This document shows, one piece after another, positions 43,306 to 51,787 of a stretch of 63,822 bases of DNA. A program made the position numbers and the translations under genes. The notes below the pieces were generated by a model, which did no database searches, was not told the DNA's origin, and saw only the letters and a program-made list of their open reading frames with translations. How positions within the stretch are numbered: the stretch's first letter is position 1; each line of letters opens with the position of its first letter. This DNA is from Fimenecus sp045631225 (lineage in GTDB: Bacteria; Bacillota; Clostridia; Oscillospirales; Acutalibacteraceae): the NCBI GenBank assembly GCA_045631225.1, contig JAZQUG010000023.1, positions 1-63,822 of the forward strand, given 5' to 3'.

Positions 43306-44238
43306 TTATATATTTAATTGAAATTTCGGGTCGATTCCCATTTTTACATTCAAGCATTGAACGGCTGCACCACTAGCGCCCTTACCGAGATTATCGTATC
43401 TTGCTATTAACAAAATTCTCTCGTCATTACCACAGACTGTAACTTCCATTGAGTCAAGTTCACCCATTTTGTTACCTGAGATAAATCCGTTTTCGTCAAT
43501 ACTTTCTTTATATTTAACAATGTCTGAATTGTATTTTTCTTTATATAATGTCTTGATATCCTCTGCAGTTTTGCCATCCTTCAAATCTTTTTTGAAAAGT
43601 GGAACTGTCATAACCATACCACAGAAATAATCACAGATATATGGTGAGAAAATCGGCTCATTATTAAGTCCCGAAATAATCTTCATTTCCTTTAAGTGCT
43701 TGTGTTGTTGGGTAAGAGCATATTCACGAGGAGCATCTAAAAGCCAATCTCTTTCAGCATCTTCATACTGTGCAATACCGTTTTTACCTGCACCACTGTA
43801 ACCTGACATAGCATGACAAGCAATACAGATGTCACTATCCACAATACCTGCATCAACCAAAGGCTTTACAAGTGCTATAAATCCACTTGCATAACATCCC
43901 GGAACTGCAATTCTCTTTGAATTCTTAAGCTTATTTTCAAAATCCTCACTGAGTTCAGGGAAACCATAGGCCCAACCATCGTCAGTTCTGTGAGCAGTTG
44001 ATGTGTCGATTACTATTGTATTTTCATTCTCGATAAGACTAACTGCCTCGATTGCTGCTGCATCAGGGAGACAAAGAAATGCAATATCAGCAGAGTTGAG
44101 AGCTTCTTTACGGGCATTTGTGTCTTTTCTTAAATTTTCAGGAAGAGTTATAAGTTCTATATCTTCTCTTTTTGCAAGACGGTCAAAAATCTTGAGTCCT
44201 GTTGTACCCTGACTACCGTCGATGAATATTTTAGTCAT
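43306..44238 (-). CDS. argC: N-acetyl-gamma-glutamyl-phosphate reductase, short (type 2) form
   Basis: 310 residues. NADPH-dependent reduction of N-acetylglutamyl phosphate to the semialdehyde. The N-terminus KIFIDGSQGTTGLKIFDRL and the catalytic cysteine in VPGCYASGF fit the type 2 ArgC family, shorter than the ~345-residue type 1. C-terminal block YDNLGKGASGAAVQCLN is typical. The upstream gap to argH (101 bp) is almost filled by a 77-bp repeat. Confidence 0.94.
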   Translation of the reverse strand: MTKIFIDGSQGTTGLKIFDRLAKREDIELITLPENLRKDTNARKEALNSADIAFLCLPDAAAIEAVSLIENENTIVIDTSTAHRTDDGWAYGFPELSEDFENKLKNSKRIAVPGCYASGFIALVKPLVDAGIVDSDICIACHAMSGYSGAGKNGIAQYEDAERDWLLDAPREYALTQQHKHLKEMKIISGLNNEPIFSPYICDYFCGMVMTVPLFKKDLKDGKTAEDIKTLYKEKYNSDIVKYKESIDENGFISGNKMGELDSMEVTVCGNDERILLIARYDNLGKGASGAAVQCLNVKMGIDPKFQLNI

Positions 44239-44262
44239 AGTTAAATCTCATTTCATAGATTT

Positions 44263-44339
44263 TGTAGGGGACGTCGACTCGGCGTCCCAAAACAAATCAT
44301 ATTTTTACTAACGGGCTGCCGTGGTCGTCAGCCCCTACA
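44263..44339. repeat. 77-bp MITE-like element, copy 1
   Basis: Ends are perfect inverted repeats TGTAGGGG and CCCCTACA. Two internal hairpins (GGGACG/CGTCCC, GGGCTG/CAGCCC) are separated by an AT-rich centre. It abuts the argH stop codon directly. Copy 2 (45795-45871) has the same length and orientation with only about seven differences. Confidence 0.85.
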
Positions 44340-45710
44340 TTATTTGTTTAAATTCTTCACTCTCTCTACCTGACTGAGCACATTCTGTGGAGCAGGTCCG
44401 CCAAGAGATGTTCTGTCGTTTACACACTTATCAAGGTTGATTGCATCGAACACACCTTCATCAAAGATGTCACAAACAGCCTTATATTCTTCCAAAGGAA
44501 GTGTTTCAAGTGTAAGACCTTTTTTGATGCAGAGTGCAACGAGTTCACCTGTTGCTTTATATGCATCACGGAAAGGAAGTCCCTTACCTACAAGATAATC
44601 AGCACAGTCCGTAGCATTGATGAAACCACCTGCTGCTGCTTTTCTCATATTCTGGGGAAGTGCTGTCATTGTATCAAGCATTGGGATGAATGCTGTAAGA
44701 CACATTTTAACTGTATCAAAAGCATCAAAAATTGCTTCCTTATCTTCCTGCATATCCTTGTTATATGCAAGCGGAAGACCTTTCATCATTGTAAGAAGAG
44801 TTGTCAAATCACCAAACACACGACCTGACTTACCACGGATAAGTTCTGTAATATCAGGGTTTTTCTTCTGTGGCATAATCGATGAACCTGTTGAAAAAGC
44901 ATCATCAAGCTCGATAAACTTAAATTCCCAAGAACACCAGAGAACGATTTCCTCTGAGAAACGTGAAAGATGCACCATAATTATTGAGATTACAGAGGCT
45001 AATTCCATACAAAAGTCACGGTCAGAAACTGAATCCAGTGAGTTCTGCATAGCACCATTGAAACCAAGTGCTTTTGCTGTCATTTCACGGTCTGTGTTAT
45101 ATGTAGTACCTGCCAATGCACAAGCACCAAGTGGTGAATAATTCATTCTGTCAGTTGCCTGCATGAGTCTTTCCTTATCACGGAGAAGCATTTCTGCATA
45201 AGCCATTAAGTGATGACCGAATGTAATTGGTTGTGCTCTCTGAAGATGAGTATAACCGGGCATTACTGCACTTGCATATTGTTCTGCCTTTTTACAGAGA
45301 ACATCCACAAGTTCTGTTAACTGATTATAGAGTGCATCACACTCGTGACGGAGATAAAGTCTTATATCAACTGCAACCTGGTCATTACGACTTCTTGCTG
45401 TATGTAATCTCTTACCTGCTGAACCGATTCTTGAAGTAAGTTCACCTTCAACAAAAGTATGAATATCCTCAGCATTAGGGTCAATTTCCAGTTCTCCGTT
45501 ATCAATTTCAGCCTTGATAGCTTTTAAGCCATCAGTAATAGCTGTCAAATCTTCAGCAGAGATAATACCCTGAGCACAGAGCATTGCTGCATGAGCAAGA
45601 CTCCCGTCGATATCCTCTTTGTACATACGGCTGTCAAATTTTATTGATGAGTTAAAATCGTTTGTTTTTGGGTCGATTTCCTTTGAAAATCTGCCTTTCC
45701 AGAGTTGCAT
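44340..45710 (-). CDS. argH: Argininosuccinate lyase
   Basis: 456 residues from ATG 45710 (AAAGGTG upstream; an in-frame GTG overlaps that site). Cleaves argininosuccinate to arginine and fumarate. It shows the fumarase-superfamily signature GSSIMPQKKNPDITE, HTARSRNDQVAVD and MPGYTHLQRAQP. It is framed on both sides by direct copies of a 77-bp repeat (44263-44339 and 45795-45871). Confidence 0.96.
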   Translation of the reverse strand: MQLWKGRFSKEIDPKTNDFNSSIKFDSRMYKEDIDGSLAHAAMLCAQGIISAEDLTAITDGLKAIKAEIDNGELEIDPNAEDIHTFVEGELTSRIGSAGKRLHTARSRNDQVAVDIRLYLRHECDALYNQLTELVDVLCKKAEQYASAVMPGYTHLQRAQPITFGHHLMAYAEMLLRDKERLMQATDRMNYSPLGACALAGTTYNTDREMTAKALGFNGAMQNSLDSVSDRDFCMELASVISIIMVHLSRFSEEIVLWCSWEFKFIELDDAFSTGSSIMPQKKNPDITELIRGKSGRVFGDLTTLLTMMKGLPLAYNKDMQEDKEAIFDAFDTVKMCLTAFIPMLDTMTALPQNMRKAAAGGFINATDCADYLVGKGLPFRDAYKATGELVALCIKKGLTLETLPLEEYKAVCDIFDEGVFDAINLDKCVNDRTSLGGPAPQNVLSQVERVKNLNK

Positions 45711-45794
45711 AATTGTCACCTTTAATTTATGTCTATATTAGCACAATACGACAAAGACATTTTTCTGTCCTTGTCGTTGTTTTGTTAAAGCATT

Positions 45795-45871
45795 TGTAGG
45801 GGACGTCGACTCGGCGTCCCGCAACAAATCACATATTTACTATCGGGCTGCCGAGGTCGTCAGCCCCTACA
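45795..45871. repeat. 77-bp MITE-like element, copy 2
   Basis: Same structure and direction as copy 1, located in the argG-argH gap 10 bp after the argG stop. Because the copies are direct, recombination between them would delete argH exactly. Confidence 0.85.
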
Positions 45872-45881
45872 CTTTTATTAA

Positions 45882-47117
45882 TTAGTTATTTTCTCCACGC
45901 TGTTTGTCAAGAAGTGCCTTAACCTTAATTGAAAGACCGAAGAGGTTGATAAATCCTGCTGCATCCTTCTGATTGTAAGCACCACCGTCGTCACCGAATG
46001 ATGCAACATTTTCATCATAGAGTGTGTATGGAGATGTAAGACCTGCGTTAATGATGTTACCCTTATAAAGCTTGAGCTTAACATCACCAGTTACAGTTTT
46101 CTGTGTTTCGTCAACGAATGCTGAAAGAGCTTCACGAAGAGGAGTGAACCAGAGGCCGTTATAAACAACTTCACCGAATTTCTGAGCAACAAGCTTCTTG
46201 TAGTGCTGAGTATCACGGTCAAGACAAATCATTTCAAGGAGCTCATGAGCCTTGTAAAGGATTGCACCACCCGGAGTTTCATAAACACCACGGGATTTCA
46301 TACCAACAAGACGGTTTTCAACGATGTCAAGAAGACCGATACCGTTAGCACCGCCAACCTCGTTGAGCTTTTCAACGATTGAAAGAGCACTCATTTCAAC
46401 ACCGTCAATAGCTGTTGGAACACCCTTTTCAAAGTGAATTGTAATGTATGTTGGTACGTCAGGAGCATTTTCAGGAGAAACGCTCATTTCAAGGAAGCCA
46501 TCCTTGTTGTATAATGGCTCATTTGCAGGGTCCTCAAGGTCAAGACCTTCGTGAGAAAGATGCCATACATTCTTATCCTTTGAATAGTTAGTTTCACGGT
46601 TAATCTTAAGTGGGATATTGTGAGCTTCTGCATATTCGATTTCCTGTTCACGAGAAACGATATCCCATTCACGCCAAGGAGCGATGATTTCCATTTCAGG
46701 AGCAAGAGCCTTTAATGTAAGCTCGAAACGAACCTGGTCATTACCCTTACCTGTACAACCGTGACAGATAGCATCAGCGCCCTCCTTGATTGCGATTTCA
46801 GCAAGTCCCTTTGCGATACAAGGACGAGCGTGTGAAGTACCGAGAAGATACTGTTCATATTCAGCACCTGCTTTAAGGCAAGGCCAGATATAATCCTTAA
46901 CATATTCTTCTTTAAGGTCAAGAACATAGAGCTTTGAAGCACCTGTTGCAAGAGCCTTTTCTTCAAGACCGTCAAGTTCAGTACCCTGACCAACGTCACC
47001 TGATACTGCGATAACTTCGCAGTTGTTATAATTTTCTTTAAGCCAAGGGATGATAATTGATGTATCAAGACCACCTGAATAAGCTAAAACTACCTTTTTG
47101 ATATCTTTCTTTTCCAT
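45882..47117 (-). CDS. argG: Argininosuccinate synthase
   Basis: 411 residues. ATP-dependent joining of citrulline and aspartate. The ATP-pyrophosphatase loop VLAYSGGLDTSIIIPW and CHGCTGKGNDQVRFE are intact, as is HLSHEGLDLEDP. ATG 47117 follows CGGAGGAA. First gene of the arginine operon; the region upstream holds its promoter and a cluster of TGCATA half-sites. Confidence 0.96.
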   Translation of the reverse strand: MEKKDIKKVVLAYSGGLDTSIIIPWLKENYNNCEVIAVSGDVGQGTELDGLEEKALATGASKLYVLDLKEEYVKDYIWPCLKAGAEYEQYLLGTSHARPCIAKGLAEIAIKEGADAICHGCTGKGNDQVRFELTLKALAPEMEIIAPWREWDIVSREQEIEYAEAHNIPLKINRETNYSKDKNVWHLSHEGLDLEDPANEPLYNKDGFLEMSVSPENAPDVPTYITIHFEKGVPTAIDGVEMSALSIVEKLNEVGGANGIGLLDIVENRLVGMKSRGVYETPGGAILYKAHELLEMICLDRDTQHYKKLVAQKFGEVVYNGLWFTPLREALSAFVDETQKTVTGDVKLKLYKGNIINAGLTSPYTLYDENVASFGDDGGAYNQKDAAGFINLFGLSIKVKALLDKQRGENN

Positions 47118-47151
47118 TGTATATTCCTCCGAAAAATTGAGTTATAATTTG

Positions 47152-47339
47152 TGCAAAATGCAGTATGGGATATATTATACACGCTTTTTTTATTAAATCA
47201 AGTGTTTTTACTGATTTTTTCTATATTTTTTGTATTTTTATGCACTATTTCACATATTAAATGAATATTTATACGGTTTTTATGCATTATTATTACATAT
47301 TTTGCATATTTTATGCATTTATACACAATTTAATGCATA
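47152..47339. promoter_or_regulatory. Cluster of TGCATA/TATGCA half-sites, candidate ArgR region
   Basis: TGCAAAATGCA (47152-47162) lies over the expected start of transcription. Further copies are TATGCA at 47239 and 47281, the palindrome TGCATATTTTATGCA at 47303-47317, and TGCATA at 47334. TGAATATTTATAC (from about 47262) resembles an ARG-box half. The number of sites and their position before argG fit an arginine repressor, but the motif itself is an inference. The remaining gene-free stretch to 47484 contains only a TGTCAT/ATGACA hairpin (47408-47429) and the next terminator. Confidence 0.45.
47174..47201 (-). promoter_or_regulatory. Promoter of the arginine operon
   Basis: Minus-strand TTGATT (47201-47196), 16-bp spacer, TATAAT (47179-47174); start near 47167. 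Confidence 0.65.
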
Positions 47340-47442
47340 AAATCGCTACATGAGTGAAAATTTATAACAAAATATGTTTATAATTTGAGGTGCATCAGAA
47401 TAATTTATGTCATTCCGCAAAGCATGACAGCAACATATTTTC

Positions 47443-47479
47443 GTAAAAAACAAAGGCAGGGTTCAGTTAATACCCTGCC
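47443..47479 (-). terminator. Terminator of the aminotransferase gene
   Basis: On the minus strand GGCAGGGT pairs perfectly with ACCCTGCC, followed by TTTGTTTTTT. Confidence 0.88.
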
Positions 47480-47484
47480 GTAAT

Positions 47485-48699
47485 TTATTGTCTGTATTCA
47501 CTAAGGAATTCTGCAAAACTCTCCATTGCTTCACCAAGGATTCTTCTTCTTGGAAGATAAACGATTCTTATGTGGTCAGGCGTTGGATAATTAAATCCTT
47601 TACCGTGCATAAGAAGAACTTTCTTCTCCTTAAGGAAATCAAGAACAAGCTTTTCGTCGTCGTGAAGATTAAACTTTTTAGTATCCAATTTAGGGAAAAT
47701 ATAAAATGCAGCCTTTGGCTTCACAACTGAAATACCATCAATGTTACAAAGAGCGTTATATACAAATTCTCTCTGCTCATAAATTCTTCCGCCAGGTAAA
47801 AGCAACTCGTCGACACTCTGGATTCCACCGAGAGCTGTCTGCACAATGCTCTGTGCAGGTACATTTGAGCAAAGTCGCATTGATGAAAGAAGATTAAGTC
47901 CTTCAACATAACCTTTGATTTTTTTCTTATCTCCGCTTACTACCATCCAGCCCACACGAAAACCTGCAACTCTATGAGATTTTGAAAGTCCGTTAAAGCT
48001 GACACAAGGCACATCAGGAGCTAACGATGCAAGTGCAGTATGAGTAAGACCATCCATAACAAGTCGGTCATAAATCTCATCAGCAAAGAGAATAAGGTCA
48101 TTTTGACGGGCAACCTCAATAATTTCTCTTAAAATTTCGTCACTATATAATGCACCTGTAGGATTGTTAGGATTAATTACAACAATACCCTTTGTATTTG
48201 GTGTAATCTTCTTTTTAATATCGTCAATATCAGGATTCCATTCATTCTGTTCGTCACAGATATAATGAACAGCTTTACCACCGGCAAGAGTTACGGATGC
48301 TGTCCAAAGAGGATAGTCAGGTGATGGCACAAGAATTTCGTCACCATCATCCAAAAGCCCCTGCATTGACATTGTAATCAATTCACTGACACCGTTACCT
48401 GTGTAAATATCACCGATATCAACACCTTTGATTCCCTTAATCTGACAATACTGCATTATAGCTTTTCTTGCAGTAAAGAGACCTTTTGAATCAGAATAGC
48501 CCTCACATTCACGAAGATTATACATCATATCACGGATGACTTCGTCAGGTGCTGCAAAACCAAATGGTGCAGGATTGCCAATATTAAGCTTTAAGATACG
48601 CAGACCCTCAGACTCCATTCTGACAGCTTCATCCATTACCGGGCCACGAATGTCATAGCAAACGTTATTAAGTTTTGTACTTTTATTAATTGTTTTCAT
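47485..48699 (-). CDS. Class I/II aminotransferase, AlaA-like
   Basis: 404 residues, PLP-dependent. The N-terminus (LNNVCYDIRGPVMDEA) and LNIGNPAPFGF, YSDSKGLFTARKAIMQYC closely resemble glutamate-pyruvate (alanine) transaminases of the AlaA/YfdZ group. The PLP lysine is in SFNGLSKSHRVAGFRVGWM, and VINPNNPTGALYS is conserved. Likely alanine synthesis from pyruvate, although related enzymes have other 2-oxoacid substrates. ATG 48699 follows TTGAGG. Only 33 nt separate it from the upstream rpmA terminator, so either a promoter lies within that stretch or read-through supplies transcription. Confidence 0.88.
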   Translation of the reverse strand: MKTINKSTKLNNVCYDIRGPVMDEAVRMESEGLRILKLNIGNPAPFGFAAPDEVIRDMMYNLRECEGYSDSKGLFTARKAIMQYCQIKGIKGVDIGDIYTGNGVSELITMSMQGLLDDGDEILVPSPDYPLWTASVTLAGGKAVHYICDEQNEWNPDIDDIKKKITPNTKGIVVINPNNPTGALYSDEILREIIEVARQNDLILFADEIYDRLVMDGLTHTALASLAPDVPCVSFNGLSKSHRVAGFRVGWMVVSGDKKKIKGYVEGLNLLSSMRLCSNVPAQSIVQTALGGIQSVDELLLPGGRIYEQREFVYNALCNIDGISVVKPKAAFYIFPKLDTKKFNLHDDEKLVLDFLKEKKVLLMHGKGFNYPTPDHIRIVYLPRRRILGEAMESFAEFLSEYRQ

Positions 48700-48732
48700 A
48701 CTAATACCTCAACGATATTTTCTGTTATTCTC

Positions 48733-48766
48733 AAAAAAATATTCCCACCACCGCAGTGATGGGAAT
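48733..48766 (-). terminator. Terminator of the rplU-prp-rpmA operon
   Basis: On the minus strand ATTCCCATCAC pairs with GTGGTGGGAAT (one T-G), 4-nt loop, followed by seven T. Confidence 0.88.
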
Positions 48767-48780
48767 AAAGTAGTCGAAAA

Positions 48781-49065
48781 TTACTGCTCTACAGGATAAA
48801 CGCTTACCTTTTTTCTGTCCTTGCCCATTCTTTCGAACTTAACTTTACCGTCAACAAGTGCGAAGAGTGAGTCATCAGAACCACGACCTACATTGTTACC
48901 AGGATGGATGTGAGTACCACGCTGCTTAACAAGGATGTTACCTGCGAGAACGAACTGTCCGTCCGCACGCTTTACACCAAGACGCTTTGATTCTGAATCA
49001 CGGCCGTTCTTAGTAGAACCCATACCTTTTTTATGAGCAAATAACTGAATGTTTAATTTAAGCAT
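48781..49065 (-). CDS. rpmA: Large ribosomal subunit protein bL27
   Basis: 94 residues from ATG 49065 (AAAGAGGTG upstream). The N-terminus MLKLNIQLFAHKKGMG carries the Firmicutes extension with the Prp cleavage site between Phe9 and Ala10, which leaves mature AHKKG for the peptidyl transferase centre. The start lies 8 nt inside the end of prp, whose product performs the cleavage. Body: STKNGRDSESKRLGVK, GNILVKQRGTHIHPG. Confidence 0.97.
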   Translation of the reverse strand: MLKLNIQLFAHKKGMGSTKNGRDSESKRLGVKRADGQFVLAGNILVKQRGTHIHPGNNVGRGSDDSLFALVDGKVKFERMGKDRKKVSVYPVEQ

Positions 49066-49381
49066 TAAAAACACCTCTTTCAAGTTTCAAGTTGTTGGGA
49101 TACTGACTTTGTAATTCACTCAAGTGTAAATATAATCCGTCAGTAATCGTTTTCGAATTACGAGCATCACTTAAATTCATTGTGAATCTGAAATACCCGT
49201 CACGGACCTCTGCCTCAGGATTCAACTTCATAATCTCAATTATAGTATTCGCTGCCATATAGACTGCTGAAGAAACTGCACTGCATACAATATCAGTACC
49301 AAAATCCCCTGCCCCACTGTGACCACTTAACTCAAACGAAACTATTGTATCATCCGAAAACAGAAATTTTGCGGTTGTCAT
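49058..49381 (-). CDS. prp: Ribosomal-processing cysteine protease Prp
   Basis: 107 residues, essential protease that removes the N-terminal extension of bL27. The catalytic His is in ELSGHSGAGDFGTDIVC and the catalytic Cys ends that block (DIVCSAVSSAVY). It overlaps rplU by one base (TAATG) and rpmA by 8 nt, giving tight coupling of protease and substrate. Confidence 0.93.
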   Translation of the reverse strand: MTTAKFLFSDDTIVSFELSGHSGAGDFGTDIVCSAVSSAVYMAANTIIEIMKLNPEAEVRDGYFRFTMNLSDARNSKTITDGLYLHLSELQSQYPNNLKLERGVFNA

Positions 49382-49692
49382 TATGCGTTAATACCAGTAA
49401 TCTCAACCTTTGTATATGGCTGACGATGACCTTTTTTACGCTTTTCGTTCTTCTTTGGCTTGTAAGTAAATACTGTGATTTTCTTACCTTTACCATTCTT
49501 AAGAACCTTAGCAGTTACTGTTGCACCGTCAACATATGGTGCACCTGCCTTAAGTCCGTCTTCAGAACCAACTGCGAGAACCTTGTCAAAAGTAATCTCT
49601 GCATCTGCTTCTACGTCAAGCTTTTCAACGAATACAACGTCGCCGTTTGTAACCTTGTACTGCTTGCCGCCTGTTACGATGATTGCGTACAT
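49381..49692 (-). CDS. rplU: Large ribosomal subunit protein bL21
   Basis: 103 residues. MYAIIVTGGKQYKVTNGDVVFVEKL is the standard start; the C-terminal Lys/Arg-rich GKKITVFTYKPKKNEKRKKG binds 23S rRNA. First gene of rplU-prp-rpmA. It is preceded by a structured leader. Confidence 0.97.
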   Translation of the reverse strand: MYAIIVTGGKQYKVTNGDVVFVEKLDVEADAEITFDKVLAVGSEDGLKAGAPYVDGATVTAKVLKNGKGKKITVFTYKPKKNEKRKKGHRQPYTKVEITGINA

Positions 49693-49783
49693 TTTTCTAA
49701 CCTACCTTAAATATAGACTCGCTATTGAGGGTGGAAAACCTCACTTATAGTGCATTTAGACACACTACCCCCTAATATGCGGC
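49693..49783 (-). promoter_or_regulatory. L21-type leader RNA
   Basis: About 90 nt between the start of transcription and rplU, containing hairpins TAGTG...CACTA and GAGG...CCCTC shortly before the AAGGTAGG ribosome binding site. Position and layout fit the autoregulatory L21 leader known from Firmicutes; I did not check base by base against that model. Confidence 0.55.
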
Positions 49784-49789
49784 TTAAAT

Positions 49790-49818
49790 ATGATAACAGA
49801 AGACAATATAAATGTCAA
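49790..49818 (-). promoter_or_regulatory. Promoter of the rplU operon
   Basis: Minus-strand TTGACA (49818-49813), 17-bp spacer, TATCAT (49795-49790). Confidence 0.75.
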
Positions 49819-49846
49819 GTGTTTTTTAACGCAAAAAACAAATCAA

Positions 49847-49879
49847 AATGTATAAAGGGCGAGGTATCGGCCCCGCCCT
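49847..49879 (-). terminator. Terminator of the 584-residue membrane protein gene
   Basis: On the minus strand AGGGCGGGG pairs with CCTCGCCCT (one G-U), followed by TTATA; the T-run is weak. Confidence 0.6.
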
Positions 49880-49884
49880 GTTTG

Positions 49885-51639
49885 CTATTTAACAGATGTT
49901 ACAGGAATAATTTCTCCCTTAGCATTCTTATCCACTGTAAATGTGATTTTGTCACCAACATTGAGGATAACAATCTTTTCTGCATTCTTTACAGCAACCT
50001 TGTAATATGCTGTGTTGTCTGCAAGCTTGATATAGAAATATGTTTCACCACCTGTGATAACACTTCTGATTTCTTGCACCTCACCTGCAACTTCAACAGT
50101 TTCGTTCTTTAATTCATCAGGTGTTTCTTCCTGTCCCATTGAATCAACATCAACATCTACATTAACACCGTTCTTCTGAAGCTCTGCTGCATAGTTTTCT
50201 GTACATTCTGCAAGGTTTGAGCCTACTCCAACAACAGTTGACTGCTCAACATTAACCATTGCATACATCTTAACAAGCTCACTTGCGTCCTTAAGTGCCA
50301 TAAAGTATGTTGGTTGACCGCTTACATTGAGAAGAATAGGGAATGTTGCACGATAACCATACTGCTGAACCTTACCCTGTGCAGATGTTCTTGCAGTTTC
50401 CTCCAATGCCCCCGGTTGTTGATAATAAACAGCATCCTTTGTTCTCTGGTTAATGAGAACGAAACCGATAATTGACTGGTCAGAGCTTATAGATGTTACG
50501 CCTGTGTACATATAAACGTCATCATTAAGTGCCAGGTAGTTATAACCCTGACTTGTAACACGAACATTTTCCTGACCGATAATTGAGTTTATGAAACCAT
50601 TGTTATACTTACCATAGTAGTTATACTGCTGATTTACAATTGTTGCAGAATAAACCTGATCAAGCCACTGGAATTCCTTGTCTGTTACAAACTTATCAGT
50701 AGGAAGCTTTGTGTTTTTATCGAGACTTGTTGAAATAAGAGTTGTGTCACCGTTGATTGAGTCAACGATAATAGCACCCTGAACATCAGTACCGCCAAAC
50801 ACACCGATTGTCTTATCAAGCACAGGAACAATCCAGAATGGTCTTCCTGTTTCGTCAATTTCAAATGATGGGTCACCCAGCATTAATGATGGATACTTGA
50901 AACGGACATGACGAAGAAGATATTCATTGAAATGCTCTGCAGGAGAATATTTCATACCTTCTTCAAGTCGAACGGTTTCAGCCTTCTGTGTTGTCATATC
51001 AACAATAATATATGCAGGAATACCCTCTTTTGTATTCTTGAGCCATTTGAAAATATCACCGTAATCAAGAGACTGAACACGGACAGGAGTTCCCTTATAG
51101 TTAATCTGTGTTGAATAATATGAGTTTACAACGAACTGTGAAACATAGTCAGAAAGTTCACCAAGCGCACGAGTTGCAATCATATTTGATGAATCCTTGT
51201 CAAGACGAGGAACACTTTGAAAATCAACTTCTGCAATTTCTTCTGCAAAGTCTCCTTCTTTAACCTGAATAAGTTCAGCATAATCCTTTGCACGGAAGAA
51301 TTCCACACCTGTAATATAGCCGATACCGACAAGAACAGCAAGAACAATAATCATTACAATAGGAACCTTAACCTTATTCTTTGCATATTCCATATATTCA
51401 GGTCTGAAATACGCTTTTGAAAGAACACCGAAAATACCGATATATGCCATAATCAAAACACCGATATAAATATAAAGTTCAAGTGCTTTGAAATTAAGTG
51501 CAGGTAACATAAAGTAGTATAAAACAGCGCCTGCAACAACCGTAAGCAAAAGACTTATAATAACTCTTTTTACTGTACTGCCTTTTGGAGTTTCCGGCAT
51601 AACACTTTTATTACCGAAATCAACATTAATTGGGTCCAT
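49885..51639 (-). CDS. Membrane protein with large extracytoplasmic domain, function unknown
   Basis: 584 residues from ATG 51639 (AGAGGT 8 nt upstream; the frame is open 22 codons further without a site). Three hydrophobic segments occupy roughly residues 24-45, 55-75 and 92-112, after which about 450 residues appear extracytoplasmic. That part contains repeated beta-rich modules (GIPAYIIVDMTTQKAETV, FWIVPVLDKTIGVFGGTDVQGAIIVD, LINQRTKDAVYYQQPGALEE) that look like sensor or cofactor-binding folds, and a C-terminal OB-like stretch (EVQEIRSVITGGETYFYIKLAD). I do not recognise the family. It is monocistronic between the rplU promoter and nth. Confidence 0.75.
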   Translation of the reverse strand: MDPINVDFGNKSVMPETPKGSTVKRVIISLLLTVVAGAVLYYFMLPALNFKALELYIYIGVLIMAYIGIFGVLSKAYFRPEYMEYAKNKVKVPIVMIIVLAVLVGIGYITGVEFFRAKDYAELIQVKEGDFAEEIAEVDFQSVPRLDKDSSNMIATRALGELSDYVSQFVVNSYYSTQINYKGTPVRVQSLDYGDIFKWLKNTKEGIPAYIIVDMTTQKAETVRLEEGMKYSPAEHFNEYLLRHVRFKYPSLMLGDPSFEIDETGRPFWIVPVLDKTIGVFGGTDVQGAIIVDSINGDTTLISTSLDKNTKLPTDKFVTDKEFQWLDQVYSATIVNQQYNYYGKYNNGFINSIIGQENVRVTSQGYNYLALNDDVYMYTGVTSISSDQSIIGFVLINQRTKDAVYYQQPGALEETARTSAQGKVQQYGYRATFPILLNVSGQPTYFMALKDASELVKMYAMVNVEQSTVVGVGSNLAECTENYAAELQKNGVNVDVDVDSMGQEETPDELKNETVEVAGEVQEIRSVITGGETYFYIKLADNTAYYKVAVKNAEKIVILNVGDKITFTVDKNAKGEIIPVTSVK

Positions 51640-51755
51640 AATTTTACCTCTTTTCCATAATATGTTAATAGTATAACATAAAAGCATCGTTAAATACAAT
51701 ATCAAATACAGAATACCGTGTCATTCTTTGCTTATGCTAATAACGACTATGATAA

Positions 51756-51781
51756 CAAAAACAGCGGGAGCAAGCTCCCGC
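51756..51781 (-). terminator. Palindrome serving as terminator after nth
   Basis: GCGGGAGC-AA-GCTCCCGC (51764-51781) is a perfect hairpin with TGTTTTTGTT on the minus-strand 3' side, 7 bp after the nth stop. Its outer sequence (CCGCCCTAC) resembles one end of the intergenic repeats elsewhere in the window. Confidence 0.65.
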
Positions 51782-51787
51782 CCTACG

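Noticed and set aside
44617..45141. 174-codon open frame opposite argH
   Set aside because: Antisense shadow of a fully conserved argH; no start signal or family resemblance.
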